64,000 bases of DNA from Pedococcus dokdonensis (GTDB lineage Bacteria; Actinomycetota; Actinomycetes; Actinomycetales; Dermatophilaceae), in contig NZ_LT629711.1 in NCBI RefSeq assembly GCF_900104525.1, positions 558,001-622,000 on the forward strand. The letters run 5' to 3'. Position numbers and translations under genes: made by a program. Of the stretch, positions 1-6,541 are shown piece by piece. Below the pieces are notes generated by a model. It made no database searches. It was not told where the DNA came from and saw only the letters and a list, made by a program, of their open reading frames with translations. Numbering within the stretch: the first letter of the stretch is position 1; each line of letters begins with the position of its first letter.

Positions 1-32
1 ACATGCGTGCTAGAAATCACTCAAGCGGTTCT

Positions 33-48
33 TCGCACACCCGTTCGA
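33..48. promoter_or_regulatory. LexA (SOS) box, one mismatch
   Basis: The 16-mer TCGCAC-ACCC-GTTCGA matches the actinobacterial SOS box TCGAAC-N4-GTTCGA with a single mismatch in the left arm. It lies 48 bp upstream of the LysM gene start. In actinobacteria lexA is usually divergent from exactly such a LysM gene and both share operators, so lexA is expected just left of the window. The site is seen directly; LexA binding is inferred from the consensus and the synteny. Confidence 0.7.
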
Positions 49-95
49 GGAGCCAGTCGTCGACCACCACGGCGACCGTCACGATGGAGGACCAG

Positions 96-494
96 ATGAG
101 TGCAGCAGTTGCTTGGGACGTCGCCCCCGCTCCCGTGCGGGTTCCCGGTCGCCCGGCTCGGCCGCAGCTCGTGTCCGTGCCCACCGGGTCGGCTGTGGCG
201 GACCTGCCGGCCAGGCCCTTGCGGATCACCCGCGCCGGACGGCTCGCGATCACGCTGAGCGTCGTCGTCGCCGCGATCGCCCTGTCCGTGGCCCTCTTCA
301 CGGGCGGCGCATCCGCCACCGTGATCGACCACTCGACCACGGTCCGGCCGGGGCAGACGCTGTCCGAGATCGCCACCCAGCAGCTCCCACAGCTGTCGAT
401 GGCCGAGGCAGTCGCCCAGATCCAGATCGCCAACGACCTCACCGGCAGCGACGTCCACGCGGGTCAGACGCTGCTCATCCCGCAGGTGGGCTGA
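96..494 (+). CDS. LysM membrane protein, probable SOS cell-division inhibitor (ChiZ/DivS/YneA type)
   Basis: This 132-residue protein has a basic, Pro-rich cytoplasmic N-terminus (1-49), one transmembrane helix (about 50-69) and an extracytoplasmic LysM domain (about 81-130, with PGQTLSEIA and HAGQTLLIP). LysM domains bind peptidoglycan. I chose the ATG at 96 because GGAGG lies five bases upstream; ATGs at 84 and further upstream are weaker. Single-TM LysM proteins beside lexA, such as mycobacterial ChiZ (Rv2719c), corynebacterial DivS and Bacillus YneA, delay septation during the SOS response. The SOS box in front and nrdR/nrdJ a few kilobases downstream match that setting. The SOS role here is inferred from synteny and operator; the domain calls are from sequence. 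Confidence 0.82.
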   Translation: MSAAVAWDVAPAPVRVPGRPARPQLVSVPTGSAVADLPARPLRITRAGRLAITLSVVVAAIALSVALFTGGASATVIDHSTTVRPGQTLSEIATQQLPQLSMAEAVAQIQIANDLTGSDVHAGQTLLIPQVG

Positions 495-519
495 TCGCGG
501 CTCGACGCCCCCGGGATCC

Positions 520-1758
520 TCAGCTGCTTTTCTTGGCCAGGTGGGTCCAGCGGAGCTCAGAGGTGTCGCCCGCCTTCGCGATGGCAACCTGGTCCACGCC
601 GGTGCCAGTGGTCGTGGTTGACGTCGGGACCGGGACCCCCGCCGTGACCTTGTAGGACGCGGTGCCCGGGAGCGCCTTGATGATGGTGCCGTCCTTGGGG
701 TGGAACCGCAGGTGGTTGAACTTGCCACCGGTGCCGGCCTTGTCCACCGCGAGCTGGTCCACGTACACCGGGGTCTTGTAGCCGCCGACGTTGGCCCACG
801 AGCTGATCGCCACGGGGGCGCCGCCACTGATCCGGTATGCCTCGAGGCGCTGGCCGGTCTTGATGAACGTCCCGTCGGCGGGGACGGCGTTGAGGTGGTT
901 GTACGCGCCACCGGTCCCGGCCTTGTCGATCGCGTTCTGGTCGACGACCACGGTCGGCTTGGTGCCACCGAAGACCGCCCACGAGGTGACGATGACCGGG
1001 GCGCCACCGGCGATGCGGTAGGCCTCCTTGCGCTGGGCGCCCTTGATGAAGGTGCCGTCCGTGGGTCGCACGGGCAGCGTGGCCAGCGACGTGCTCGAGA
1101 TGAGATAGGTCTTCTGGACACCCCCGAAGGCGGTCCAGGTCGACACGAACACGGGGGCCTTGCCGACCAGGCGGAAGACCTGGCTGGTCTCGCGGACCTT
1201 GACGAAGCTGCCGGACGGCGGTGGCTTGTAGGCCTGGTCCTTGAAGTGGATGAAGTTGCTGGGCCAGTTGCGGTCGCCCCGCGGCACCCGCCAGCGGGAG
1301 GAGTAGCCGCCGCCGTAGGACGAGTCCGAGATGACGATGTAGGCGGAGGTGACCTCCTCGACGTAGCCGACGTGCCCGTAGCCGGGGGCGTAGGCACTGC
1401 CGTAGCTCCACTGCGCGATCGACCCGACCTTCGCCGTCTTGTCGACCTTGAACCCGCGCTTGGTCGCGTTCGACGCCCAGCTCCCGCCGTTGCCCATGCC
1501 GCTCTGGGTCTTCACGCCGTTCTTGGAGAGCCGGTAGGCGACGTAGTTGACGCAGTTGTTGCCGTTGGAGCTGACCGGGTAGCCCCACACGGACTTGCCC
1601 GCGTAGCCGGTGAACGAGATGCAGGAGATGCTCGAGGCCTTGCACTCCCGGACCATCGTCTCGGCGCTCGCGGGGCCGGCCAGGGTGGCGGTGACGGCCG
1701 TGGCGGCGAGGGCGAGCGCTGCGAGGCGTGCGGCAGCGCGAAGGACGTGACGTCGCAT
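520..1758 (-). CDS. Secreted CHAP-domain protein with C-terminal ~50-residue repeats
   Basis: The protein has 412 residues. A signal peptide (about 1-32, ending in an Ala-rich GPASAE site) is followed by a CHAP-type cysteine amidase/peptidase domain: the nucleophile sits in NNCVNYVAYRLS and the His in GYGHVGYVEEV. Such domains cut peptidoglycan crosslinks or amide bonds. The C-terminal half holds about four repeats built on a P.DGTFIKxGQRxEAYRIxGGAPVxxSSW pattern, probably a wall- or ligand-binding module. The start was set at the ATG at 1758, directly before the signal peptide; the open frame extends upstream without any leader. It stands alone and points towards the LysM gene, so the two are convergent. 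The substrate is unknown. Confidence 0.8.
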   Translation of the reverse strand: MRRHVLRAAARLAALALAATAVTATLAGPASAETMVRECKASSISCISFTGYAGKSVWGYPVSSNGNNCVNYVAYRLSKNGVKTQSGMGNGGSWASNATKRGFKVDKTAKVGSIAQWSYGSAYAPGYGHVGYVEEVTSAYIVISDSSYGGGYSSRWRVPRGDRNWPSNFIHFKDQAYKPPPSGSFVKVRETSQVFRLVGKAPVFVSTWTAFGGVQKTYLISSTSLATLPVRPTDGTFIKGAQRKEAYRIAGGAPVIVTSWAVFGGTKPTVVVDQNAIDKAGTGGAYNHLNAVPADGTFIKTGQRLEAYRISGGAPVAISSWANVGGYKTPVYVDQLAVDKAGTGGKFNHLRFHPKDGTIIKALPGTASYKVTAGVPVPTSTTTTGTGVDQVAIAKAGDTSELRWTHLAKKSS

Positions 1759-2004
1759 GACTTCCCGGGGGTTGGGGGGACCGGCGGGATGGTTGTCGCG
1801 TGCGGGCGACGCAGTGCCTCCGGTCGGGGGGCCGTGGAAAGAGTGCCCTACGGCCTGCGCACTTGTCCCATTTGGTGGGAAAAGAACGCCGGTGTAGTTC
1901 GCTCGCCCGTGCTCAGGGCGCCTCGACCGCATCGTCCGAACGGGCCAGTCTGGGCGTTGGTGTCATCCCAGCGCCGGAGTCGGTCGGCGGTCAGCTGCGG
2001 CTGG

Positions 2005-3156
2005 TCAGCGGTCTGCGCGCCGCGGACGGCGCGCGGGGTGGCCGAGGGCTCCGCCCCACAGGTGTGGGGTGCCCTCGTTCTCGACGTACGACAGCTCTCG
2101 GCCGAGGAAGCTCGCCAGCCGCTGCGCGGCGACGCGGACCGCGGTGCGACCCTCCTTGGTGACGGCGGGCGCCAACCGCACCTCGACGTCGACCACGTCC
2201 GGGCGCACGGTGCGCTTCCACAGCCCGACGTTCACCGACTCGAGGACGACCCAGGCCCAGAACGGGTCGCTGTGCTCGGCGTAGGGGTGGTCGGGCAGCG
2301 ACGGGAAGTTCACCTGCGGATAGCTCAGCACCACCTCGTCATAGGTCGGGAAGAGGTATGCCGCGGGCGCGGCCGGGCTGCGTCGGCGCACCTGGGTGGG
2401 GTCGAACCAGTGCGGGATCCCGTCGATCTCGACCTGCTCGAAGTCGTCACCGATCTCGGCAAGCGCCTGCTTCGTGTCGCTGATGGTGAGCGTGGCCCAA
2501 CGGGTGAAGTCCTTGATGCTGGTGGGGCCGTGGCCGGCGACGTAGCGCCGCAGCAGCTCCACCATCGCCTCGTCCCGCGTGCGGGGCGGCGTCGGCGGGA
2601 CCACCTCGTCGACGAGTGCGTAGGAGTGGTGGACCCCCTTCATCGGCCCGGAGCAGACGAGGCCGCTCAGCTCCGCGACGAGCAGGAGGTGGCCCAGCTG
2701 CTCGCCGGGCTTGATCGGCGACCGACGCTCGGTGAACTCCTCGCCCAGCTCGGGTCGGGTGCGAAAACGCTTGTCCTGCAACAGCTCCGTCAACAGCCGC
2801 AGGCCCTCGTCCATCCGCGTCACGTCGTCCAGCCCGAGCTGGCGGTGCCGGGCCGCCATGCTCGACAGCACCCGGGGCGAGGTGAGGTCGAGGATCCAGC
2901 GCAGGTCCTCGGGCGCCACGAAGTGCCACGTCGGCCGCAGGATGTGCGTGCGCAGGAAGGCGCCGGAGTCGAACTCGCGCTGCACCGCGGCATACGTGTC
3001 CTTGCGTGAGCGCAGGCCGAGCGAGAAGAAGGCGTGGTCGCGCTCCTGGCTCTGCACGCAGGTGAGCAGGCGCACGACGTCGCCGGCCCGGGGCAGGGGA
3101 GCCGAGGACAACCGTTGGGTGGCGAGGCGCTGGGCGAGGACGCGGGAGGTGTCCAT
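2005..3156 (-). CDS. Winged-helix DNA-binding protein (AlkZ-like, HTH_42 family)
   Basis: A 383-residue cytoplasmic protein. The signature segments RLLTCVQSQERDHAFFSLGLR, ILRPTWHFVAPEDLRWIL and the Trp/Phe-rich C-terminal half match the winged-helix DNA-binding family (former DUF1006/HTH_42) that includes the DNA glycosylases AlkZ/YcaQ, which unhook interstrand crosslinks. The AlkZ catalytic QxQ can be compared with CVQSQER near residue 37. Members of this branch in actinobacteria are mostly uncharacterised, so glycosylase activity is only a possibility. The start at 3156 (MDTSRVLAQRLA) was chosen because conservation begins there; upstream in-frame sequence lies inside the divergent SRPBCC gene. 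Confidence 0.75.
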   Translation of the reverse strand: MDTSRVLAQRLATQRLSSAPLPRAGDVVRLLTCVQSQERDHAFFSLGLRSRKDTYAAVQREFDSGAFLRTHILRPTWHFVAPEDLRWILDLTSPRVLSSMAARHRQLGLDDVTRMDEGLRLLTELLQDKRFRTRPELGEEFTERRSPIKPGEQLGHLLLVAELSGLVCSGPMKGVHHSYALVDEVVPPTPPRTRDEAMVELLRRYVAGHGPTSIKDFTRWATLTISDTKQALAEIGDDFEQVEIDGIPHWFDPTQVRRRSPAAPAAYLFPTYDEVVLSYPQVNFPSLPDHPYAEHSDPFWAWVVLESVNVGLWKRTVRPDVVDVEVRLAPAVTKEGRTAVRVAAQRLASFLGRELSYVENEGTPHLWGGALGHPARRPRRADR

Positions 3157-3220
3157 GCGGCCATCCTTGCCGAGGGCGCCGACAGGTGCGCGAGCGCGGC
3201 GCGCGCGGGACCATGGGGCG

Positions 3221-3643
3221 ATGGAGCAGAGCACCACGATCGAGATCGCCGCCCCACCCGAGCGGGTGTGGGAGGTGATGAGCGACGTCGAGCGCTGGTC
3301 CGACTGGACCAGCACGGTCACCTGGGTGCGCCGGCTCGACGAGGGACCCCTGCGCGCCGGCTCCCGGGCGAAGATCAACCAGCCGAAGCTGCCCGAGACC
3401 GAGTACGTCGTGACCGAGCTGGAGCCCGGGCACGGTTTCACCTGGGTGGCCACGGCTCCCGGCGTGCTCACCACGGCGCGGCACACCATCGAGCCGCTGG
3501 CCGACGGCGGCACCCGGGTGCGCCTGTCGGTCGAGCAGTCGGGCTGGCTCGGGTCGACGATGGGCCGGTTCTACCGTGGGCTGACCGACCGCTACCTCGC
3601 CACCGAGGCGGCCGGCCTGAAGGCGTGGTGCGAGCGGCGGTGA
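3221..3643 (+). CDS. SRPBCC family (polyketide cyclase/START-like) protein
   Basis: A 140-residue protein with the SRPBCC hydrophobic-pocket fold: the opening IEIAAPPERVWEVMSDVERWSDWTS is the classic N-terminal strand-helix of this superfamily, and the long C-terminal helix (FYRGLTDRYLATEAAGLKAW) closes the pocket. Such proteins bind lipids, polyketides or other small hydrophobic ligands; the ligand here is unknown. It is transcribed divergently from the winged-helix gene, with only 64 bp between the two start codons, so their promoters overlap. The start at 3221 gives the canonical N-terminus. Confidence 0.8.
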   Translation: MEQSTTIEIAAPPERVWEVMSDVERWSDWTSTVTWVRRLDEGPLRAGSRAKINQPKLPETEYVVTELEPGHGFTWVATAPGVLTTARHTIEPLADGGTRVRLSVEQSGWLGSTMGRFYRGLTDRYLATEAAGLKAWCERR

Positions 3644-3689
3644 CGCCACGAGGTCGCCAAGGTGTGCGCGAGCCACCCCCAAGATCGCG

Positions 3690-3758
3690 ACTTCTGGCCA
3701 CTGGTGCCGCATCCCTGACCCGAAGGGGGCCCGGGATGCGGCACGGGTGGCCAGAAGT
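3690..3758. terminator. Long inverted repeat between convergent genes
   Basis: Arms at 3690-3715 and 3733-3758 are complementary at 24 of 26 positions, with a 17-nt spacer. The hairpin lies between the ends of two convergent genes (SRPBCC and GNAT), so a bidirectional terminator is the simplest reading. There is no T-run, and the arm is longer than usual for a terminator, so a palindromic interspersed repeat is an alternative. Confidence 0.5.
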
Positions 3759-3879
3759 GCGGGTCTCGAAGACGACGTACTCGAGCGCGACCAGAACTGC
3801 CCATCTTTCGTCGGCGATGCCCGTCCGCCGGGCCTCGATGGTGGCCTCCCGCCGGCTGCCGACCCCCGAGCAGCCCGGC

Positions 3880-4515
3880 TCAGGACTTCAGGTCGCGGCG
3901 CATCACCAGCCGCGGGAGCTTGCTCGCGACGGCGTCGGTGGTGCCCACCACCTCGAACCCGCACTTCGCGAACATCGCCTTGGTCCCCACGAACGCCATC
4001 GTCAGGTCCATCCGCTGGCCACCCGGGTCGACCGGGTGGGCCTCGACCGCGGGCGCGCCGTTCGACGCGGCATACTCCACCGCACCCTCGATGAGGTGCT
4101 GGGTGACGCCGCGCTTGCGGAAGCCCGACCGCACCACGACGCAGACGATGCTCCAGACCGGCAGGTCGTCGACGGGCAGCATCAGCGTGGAGTCCCGCAG
4201 CCGCGGGATCTCGGCCCGCGGCCCGATGTTGCACCAGCCGACCGGCTCGCCGTCGAGGTAGGTGACCACCCCCGGCGGGTGCTCGCGCTCGCAGAGGGCG
4301 CGGGCCGCCTTCTCGCGGGCGGTCTTGCCGGTGCCGCCGAGCTCGGTGATCTCCTTGGCCTGGATGCGGTGGGAGAGGCACCAGCAGTGCGTGGGGCGGC
4401 GGTTCTTGTTGATCACGTCGGCGAAGTCCTCGAACCGGTCGGGTGTCACCGGGTGCGTCTCCCACTGCTCGGTCGACGCTGTGCTCGCTGGCTGCTTCGT
4501 CGGCTTGGCCGTCAT
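3880..4515 (-). CDS. GNAT family N-acetyltransferase
   Basis: The 211-residue product carries a GNAT core: VVTYLDGEPVGWCNIGPRAEIPRLR is the beta-4 region, and VWSIVCVVVRSGFRKRGVTQHLIEGAVEYAAS is motif A with the acetyl-CoA pyrophosphate loop (R..FRKRGV). The subgroup has a conserved HCWCLSHRI Cys/His segment near residue 45, seen in GNAT proteins of actinobacteria that acetylate unknown small molecules. I put the start at 4515 (MTAKPTKQPA); in-frame sequence upstream is a GC-rich repeat region and not protein-like. It is divergent from the ZIP gene. Confidence 0.75.
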   Translation of the reverse strand: MTAKPTKQPASTASTEQWETHPVTPDRFEDFADVINKNRRPTHCWCLSHRIQAKEITELGGTGKTAREKAARALCEREHPPGVVTYLDGEPVGWCNIGPRAEIPRLRDSTLMLPVDDLPVWSIVCVVVRSGFRKRGVTQHLIEGAVEYAASNGAPAVEAHPVDPGGQRMDLTMAFVGTKAMFAKCGFEVVGTTDAVASKLPRLVMRRDLKS

Positions 4516-4610
4516 GGGCTCACTCTGGCAGCCCTTCCGGACACCCGCTGTCCGGTATGCCGGTTGGTCTCCGAGGCCGGTGCCGTCCGCCGCCGGGTGG
4601 TCTGCGAGGC

Positions 4611-4660
4611 CGGTGCCGCCCGGTGCCGCCCGGTGCCGCCCGGTGCCGCCCGGTGCCGCC
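4611..4660. repeat. 10-bp tandem repeat, 5 perfect copies
   Basis: Five uninterrupted copies of CGGTGCCGCC lie in the intergenic region between the divergent GNAT and ZIP genes. Degenerate copies of the same motif extend upstream to about 4575. The unit is not a multiple of three, which agrees with a non-coding location. Such tracts expand and contract by slipped-strand replication and could alter promoter spacing. Confidence 0.85.
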
Positions 4661-4793
4661 AGACTGGGCGCCGGCCCGGTCTCCGGAGACGGGCGGGGGC
4701 GGTCGGCGCTCACTCAGCTCCACGCGAGTAGGGTCCAGTGCGCCCGGTGTTGCATCGGCGCAGGTCAGCGGCGCTACCGACGAGGAGGCTTGC

Positions 4794-5519
4794 GTGCTCG
4801 AGGCGGGGTTCTGGGGTTTCGTCGGAGGCGCGGCACTGCTCATCGGGGCTGCTGCGGGCCTGTGGCTGCCGACCTCCACGCGGGTGATCGGCTGGGTCAT
4901 GGCAATCGGCTCGGGGGTGCTGGTCAGCGCACTGACCTTCGAGCTGGCAGGCGAGGCCTACGACAAGGCAGGGGGAGTCTCCACCGTCCTCGGGCTGCTG
5001 GGCGGTTCGGTGGTCTTCTTCCTCGGCGACTGGTGGATCGACAGTCGTGGGGGATACCGCCGCAAGAGCCCCAACGGCCCGCAGGCGGGCGCCGCAGGCT
5101 CCGCGCTCGCGCTCGGGGCCCTGCTCGACGGCATACCGGAGTCGGCGGCGATCGGCGTCAGCACGATCGGTGGCGGCGGTGTGGGCATCGCCGTCGTCGC
5201 GGCGGTCTTCCTCTCCAACATCCCCGAGGGGCTGTCGTCGTCGGCCGGGATGAAGACCGCTGGGCACAGTGCGCGGTTCATCATGGGCATGTGGCTGGCT
5301 GTCGCCGCCGCGTCGACCGTCGCCGCAGGACTCGGTCGCGTGCTGCTCGACGGGGCCGACCCGTCGGTGGTCGCGACGATCCAGGCGTTCGCGGCGGGGG
5401 CGATCCTCACAATGCTCGCGGACACCATGGTCCCCGAGGCGGTGGAGCACGCCGGACGCCTGGTGGGCCTGCTCACGGTGGTGGGCTTCAGCGCCGCGTT
5501 CCTGCTCTCGATGTCCTGA
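4794..5519 (+). CDS. ZIP family metal transporter
   Basis: This 241-residue integral membrane protein has about eight hydrophobic segments. The two metal-site helices of the ZIP family are visible: LLDGIPESAAIG (about residues 109-120) and LSNIPEGLSSSAGM (about 140-153). ZIP proteins carry Zn, Fe or Mn into the cytoplasm; the variant here has Asp where many have His before GIPE, so the metal cannot be assigned. The GTG start at 4794 follows GAGGAGG with good spacing. A weak hairpin at 5578-5619 probably ends the transcript. Confidence 0.78.
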   Translation: MLEAGFWGFVGGAALLIGAAAGLWLPTSTRVIGWVMAIGSGVLVSALTFELAGEAYDKAGGVSTVLGLLGGSVVFFLGDWWIDSRGGYRRKSPNGPQAGAAGSALALGALLDGIPESAAIGVSTIGGGGVGIAVVAAVFLSNIPEGLSSSAGMKTAGHSARFIMGMWLAVAAASTVAAGLGRVLLDGADPSVVATIQAFAAGAILTMLADTMVPEAVEHAGRLVGLLTVVGFSAAFLLSMS

Positions 5520-5577
5520 GCCGGCCCGCCGTCCGGCCCTCGGCCACCACCACCACGCCCCACCACCACGCTCACCA

Positions 5578-5619
5578 CCAGATGTGGGGGAGGCAAGGTT
5601 GGACAAACCCCATATCTGG
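5578..5619 (+). terminator. Weak hairpin after the ZIP transporter gene
   Basis: Arms 5578-5589 and 5608-5619 pair over 12 positions with one G:T wobble and an 18-nt loop. It sits about 60 bases after the ZIP stop codon. There is no downstream T-run, as is usual in high-GC actinobacteria. The large loop makes this a moderate call. Confidence 0.35.
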
Positions 5620-5764
5620 GCGCCTCTGACGTCACACCAGTCACATCCGCACCAGATTCGGCGTGTCGCACCACGCCCTCACAAGCTCCTGACCTGCGGC
5701 GATGCAGACTCCGACAGCAGTTTCGCGGAACCACTTGCGTCCCACGTCACACCGAGGCAGACTA

Positions 5765-5813
5765 TCCCTACATCTAGTGGTTACACCGCTGTAGTTCGTC
5801 CACATGTAGTGCA
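5765..5813 (+). promoter_or_regulatory. Pair of NrdR-box-like sites upstream of nrdR-nrdJ
   Basis: Two related sites, ACATCTAGTGG (from 5770) and ACATGTAGTGC (from 5802), resemble the right two thirds of the NrdR box (consensus acaCwAtATaTwGtgt). They are spaced exactly 32 bp apart. Paired boxes about three helical turns apart are the hallmark of NrdR operators. They lie 106-154 bp upstream of nrdR, which suggests autoregulated control of nrdR-nrdJ. The rest of the 399-base gap 5520-5918 shows no gene beyond the hairpin at 5578. Confidence 0.65.
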
Positions 5814-5918
5814 CAGGGCGAGGCGACTTACCCACACGTTGTCCCCAGAACATCCACACTCTCATCCCCAACCGGGTCGGTCCCGGCGGGGGTGACGCAC
5901 CCAGGGAGGAGCCGCGAA

Positions 5919-6425
5919 ATGCACTGTCCGTTCTGCCGGCACACCGACTCCCGGGTGATGGACTCGCGCACCACCGACGACGGCAGCTCGATCCGCCGCC
6001 GTCGCCAGTGCCCCGAGTGCGGGCGCCGCTTCACCACCATCGAGACCGCGAGCCTGACGGTCACCAAGCGCTCCGGCGCCAGTGAGCCGTTCAGCCGCAG
6101 CAAGGTCCTCGTCGGTGTCCGCAAGGCCTGCCAGGGTCGCCCGGTCACCGAGGACGACCTCGCCCTCCTCGCCCAGCGGGTCGAGGAGTGCATCCGCCAG
6201 CAGGGCCAGGCCGAGGTCGACGCCCACGAGGTGGGCCTGGCGATCCTCGGCCCGCTCCGCGAGCTCGACGAGGTGGCCTACCTCCGCTTCGCCAGCGTCT
6301 ACCAGGCGTTCGACAGCCTCGAGGACTTCGAGGGTGCGATCACCCTGCTCCGCGCCGAGCGCGAAGCCACCGGCCGCGAGCCGGATCGACAGCCAGACCG
6401 ACATGCCGGTATGCCGCCGGGCTGA
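5919..6425 (+). CDS. nrdR: Transcriptional repressor NrdR
   Basis: NrdR (168 residues) is the nucleotide-sensing repressor of ribonucleotide reductase genes. The N-terminal zinc ribbon is intact: MHCPFC...CPECGRRF (Cys3, Cys6, Cys31, Cys34), with the signature [17 protein letters not shown]. An ATP-cone domain follows (about residues 46-136: [24 protein letters not shown]), which reads the dATP/ATP ratio, and the family ending [21 protein letters not shown] is present. The ATG at 5919 follows GGGAGGA at 8 bases. It is the first gene of an nrdR-nrdJ operon, 116 bp ahead of nrdJ. Confidence 0.97.
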   Translation: MHCPFCRHTDSRVMDSRTTDDGSSIRRRRQCPECGRRFTTIETASLTVTKRSGASEPFSRSKVLVGVRKACQGRPVTEDDLALLAQRVEECIRQQGQAEVDAHEVGLAILGPLRELDEVAYLRFASVYQAFDSLEDFEGAITLLRAEREATGREPDRQPDRHAGMPPG

Positions 6426-6473
6426 GCCCCGCGCCATACCCACCGCCCGCTCCGCACGGGCATCCGGACGACC

Positions 6474-6492
6474 GCGGCACTGTCAGTGCCGC
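6474..6492. promoter_or_regulatory. Perfect 9-bp palindrome between nrdR and nrdJ
   Basis: GCGGCACTG-T-CAGTGCCGC is a perfect inverted repeat with a one-base centre, 50 bp before the nrdJ start. It could be an operator, or a processing or attenuating hairpin that uncouples nrdJ from nrdR. The hairpin reading would need a larger loop, so an operator fits better. No known consensus is matched. Confidence 0.45.
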
Positions 6493-6541
6493 ACGAGACA
6501 ATCAACAGTAGAAACACCAGGGGCTAGGGAGGCCACCAGAA

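Noticed and set aside
2447..4465. A 672-codon open frame on the minus strand across the SRPBCC and GNAT genes
   Set aside because: Composition is Arg/Ala/Pro-rich without domains, and it is a shadow frame of recognised genes on both strands.
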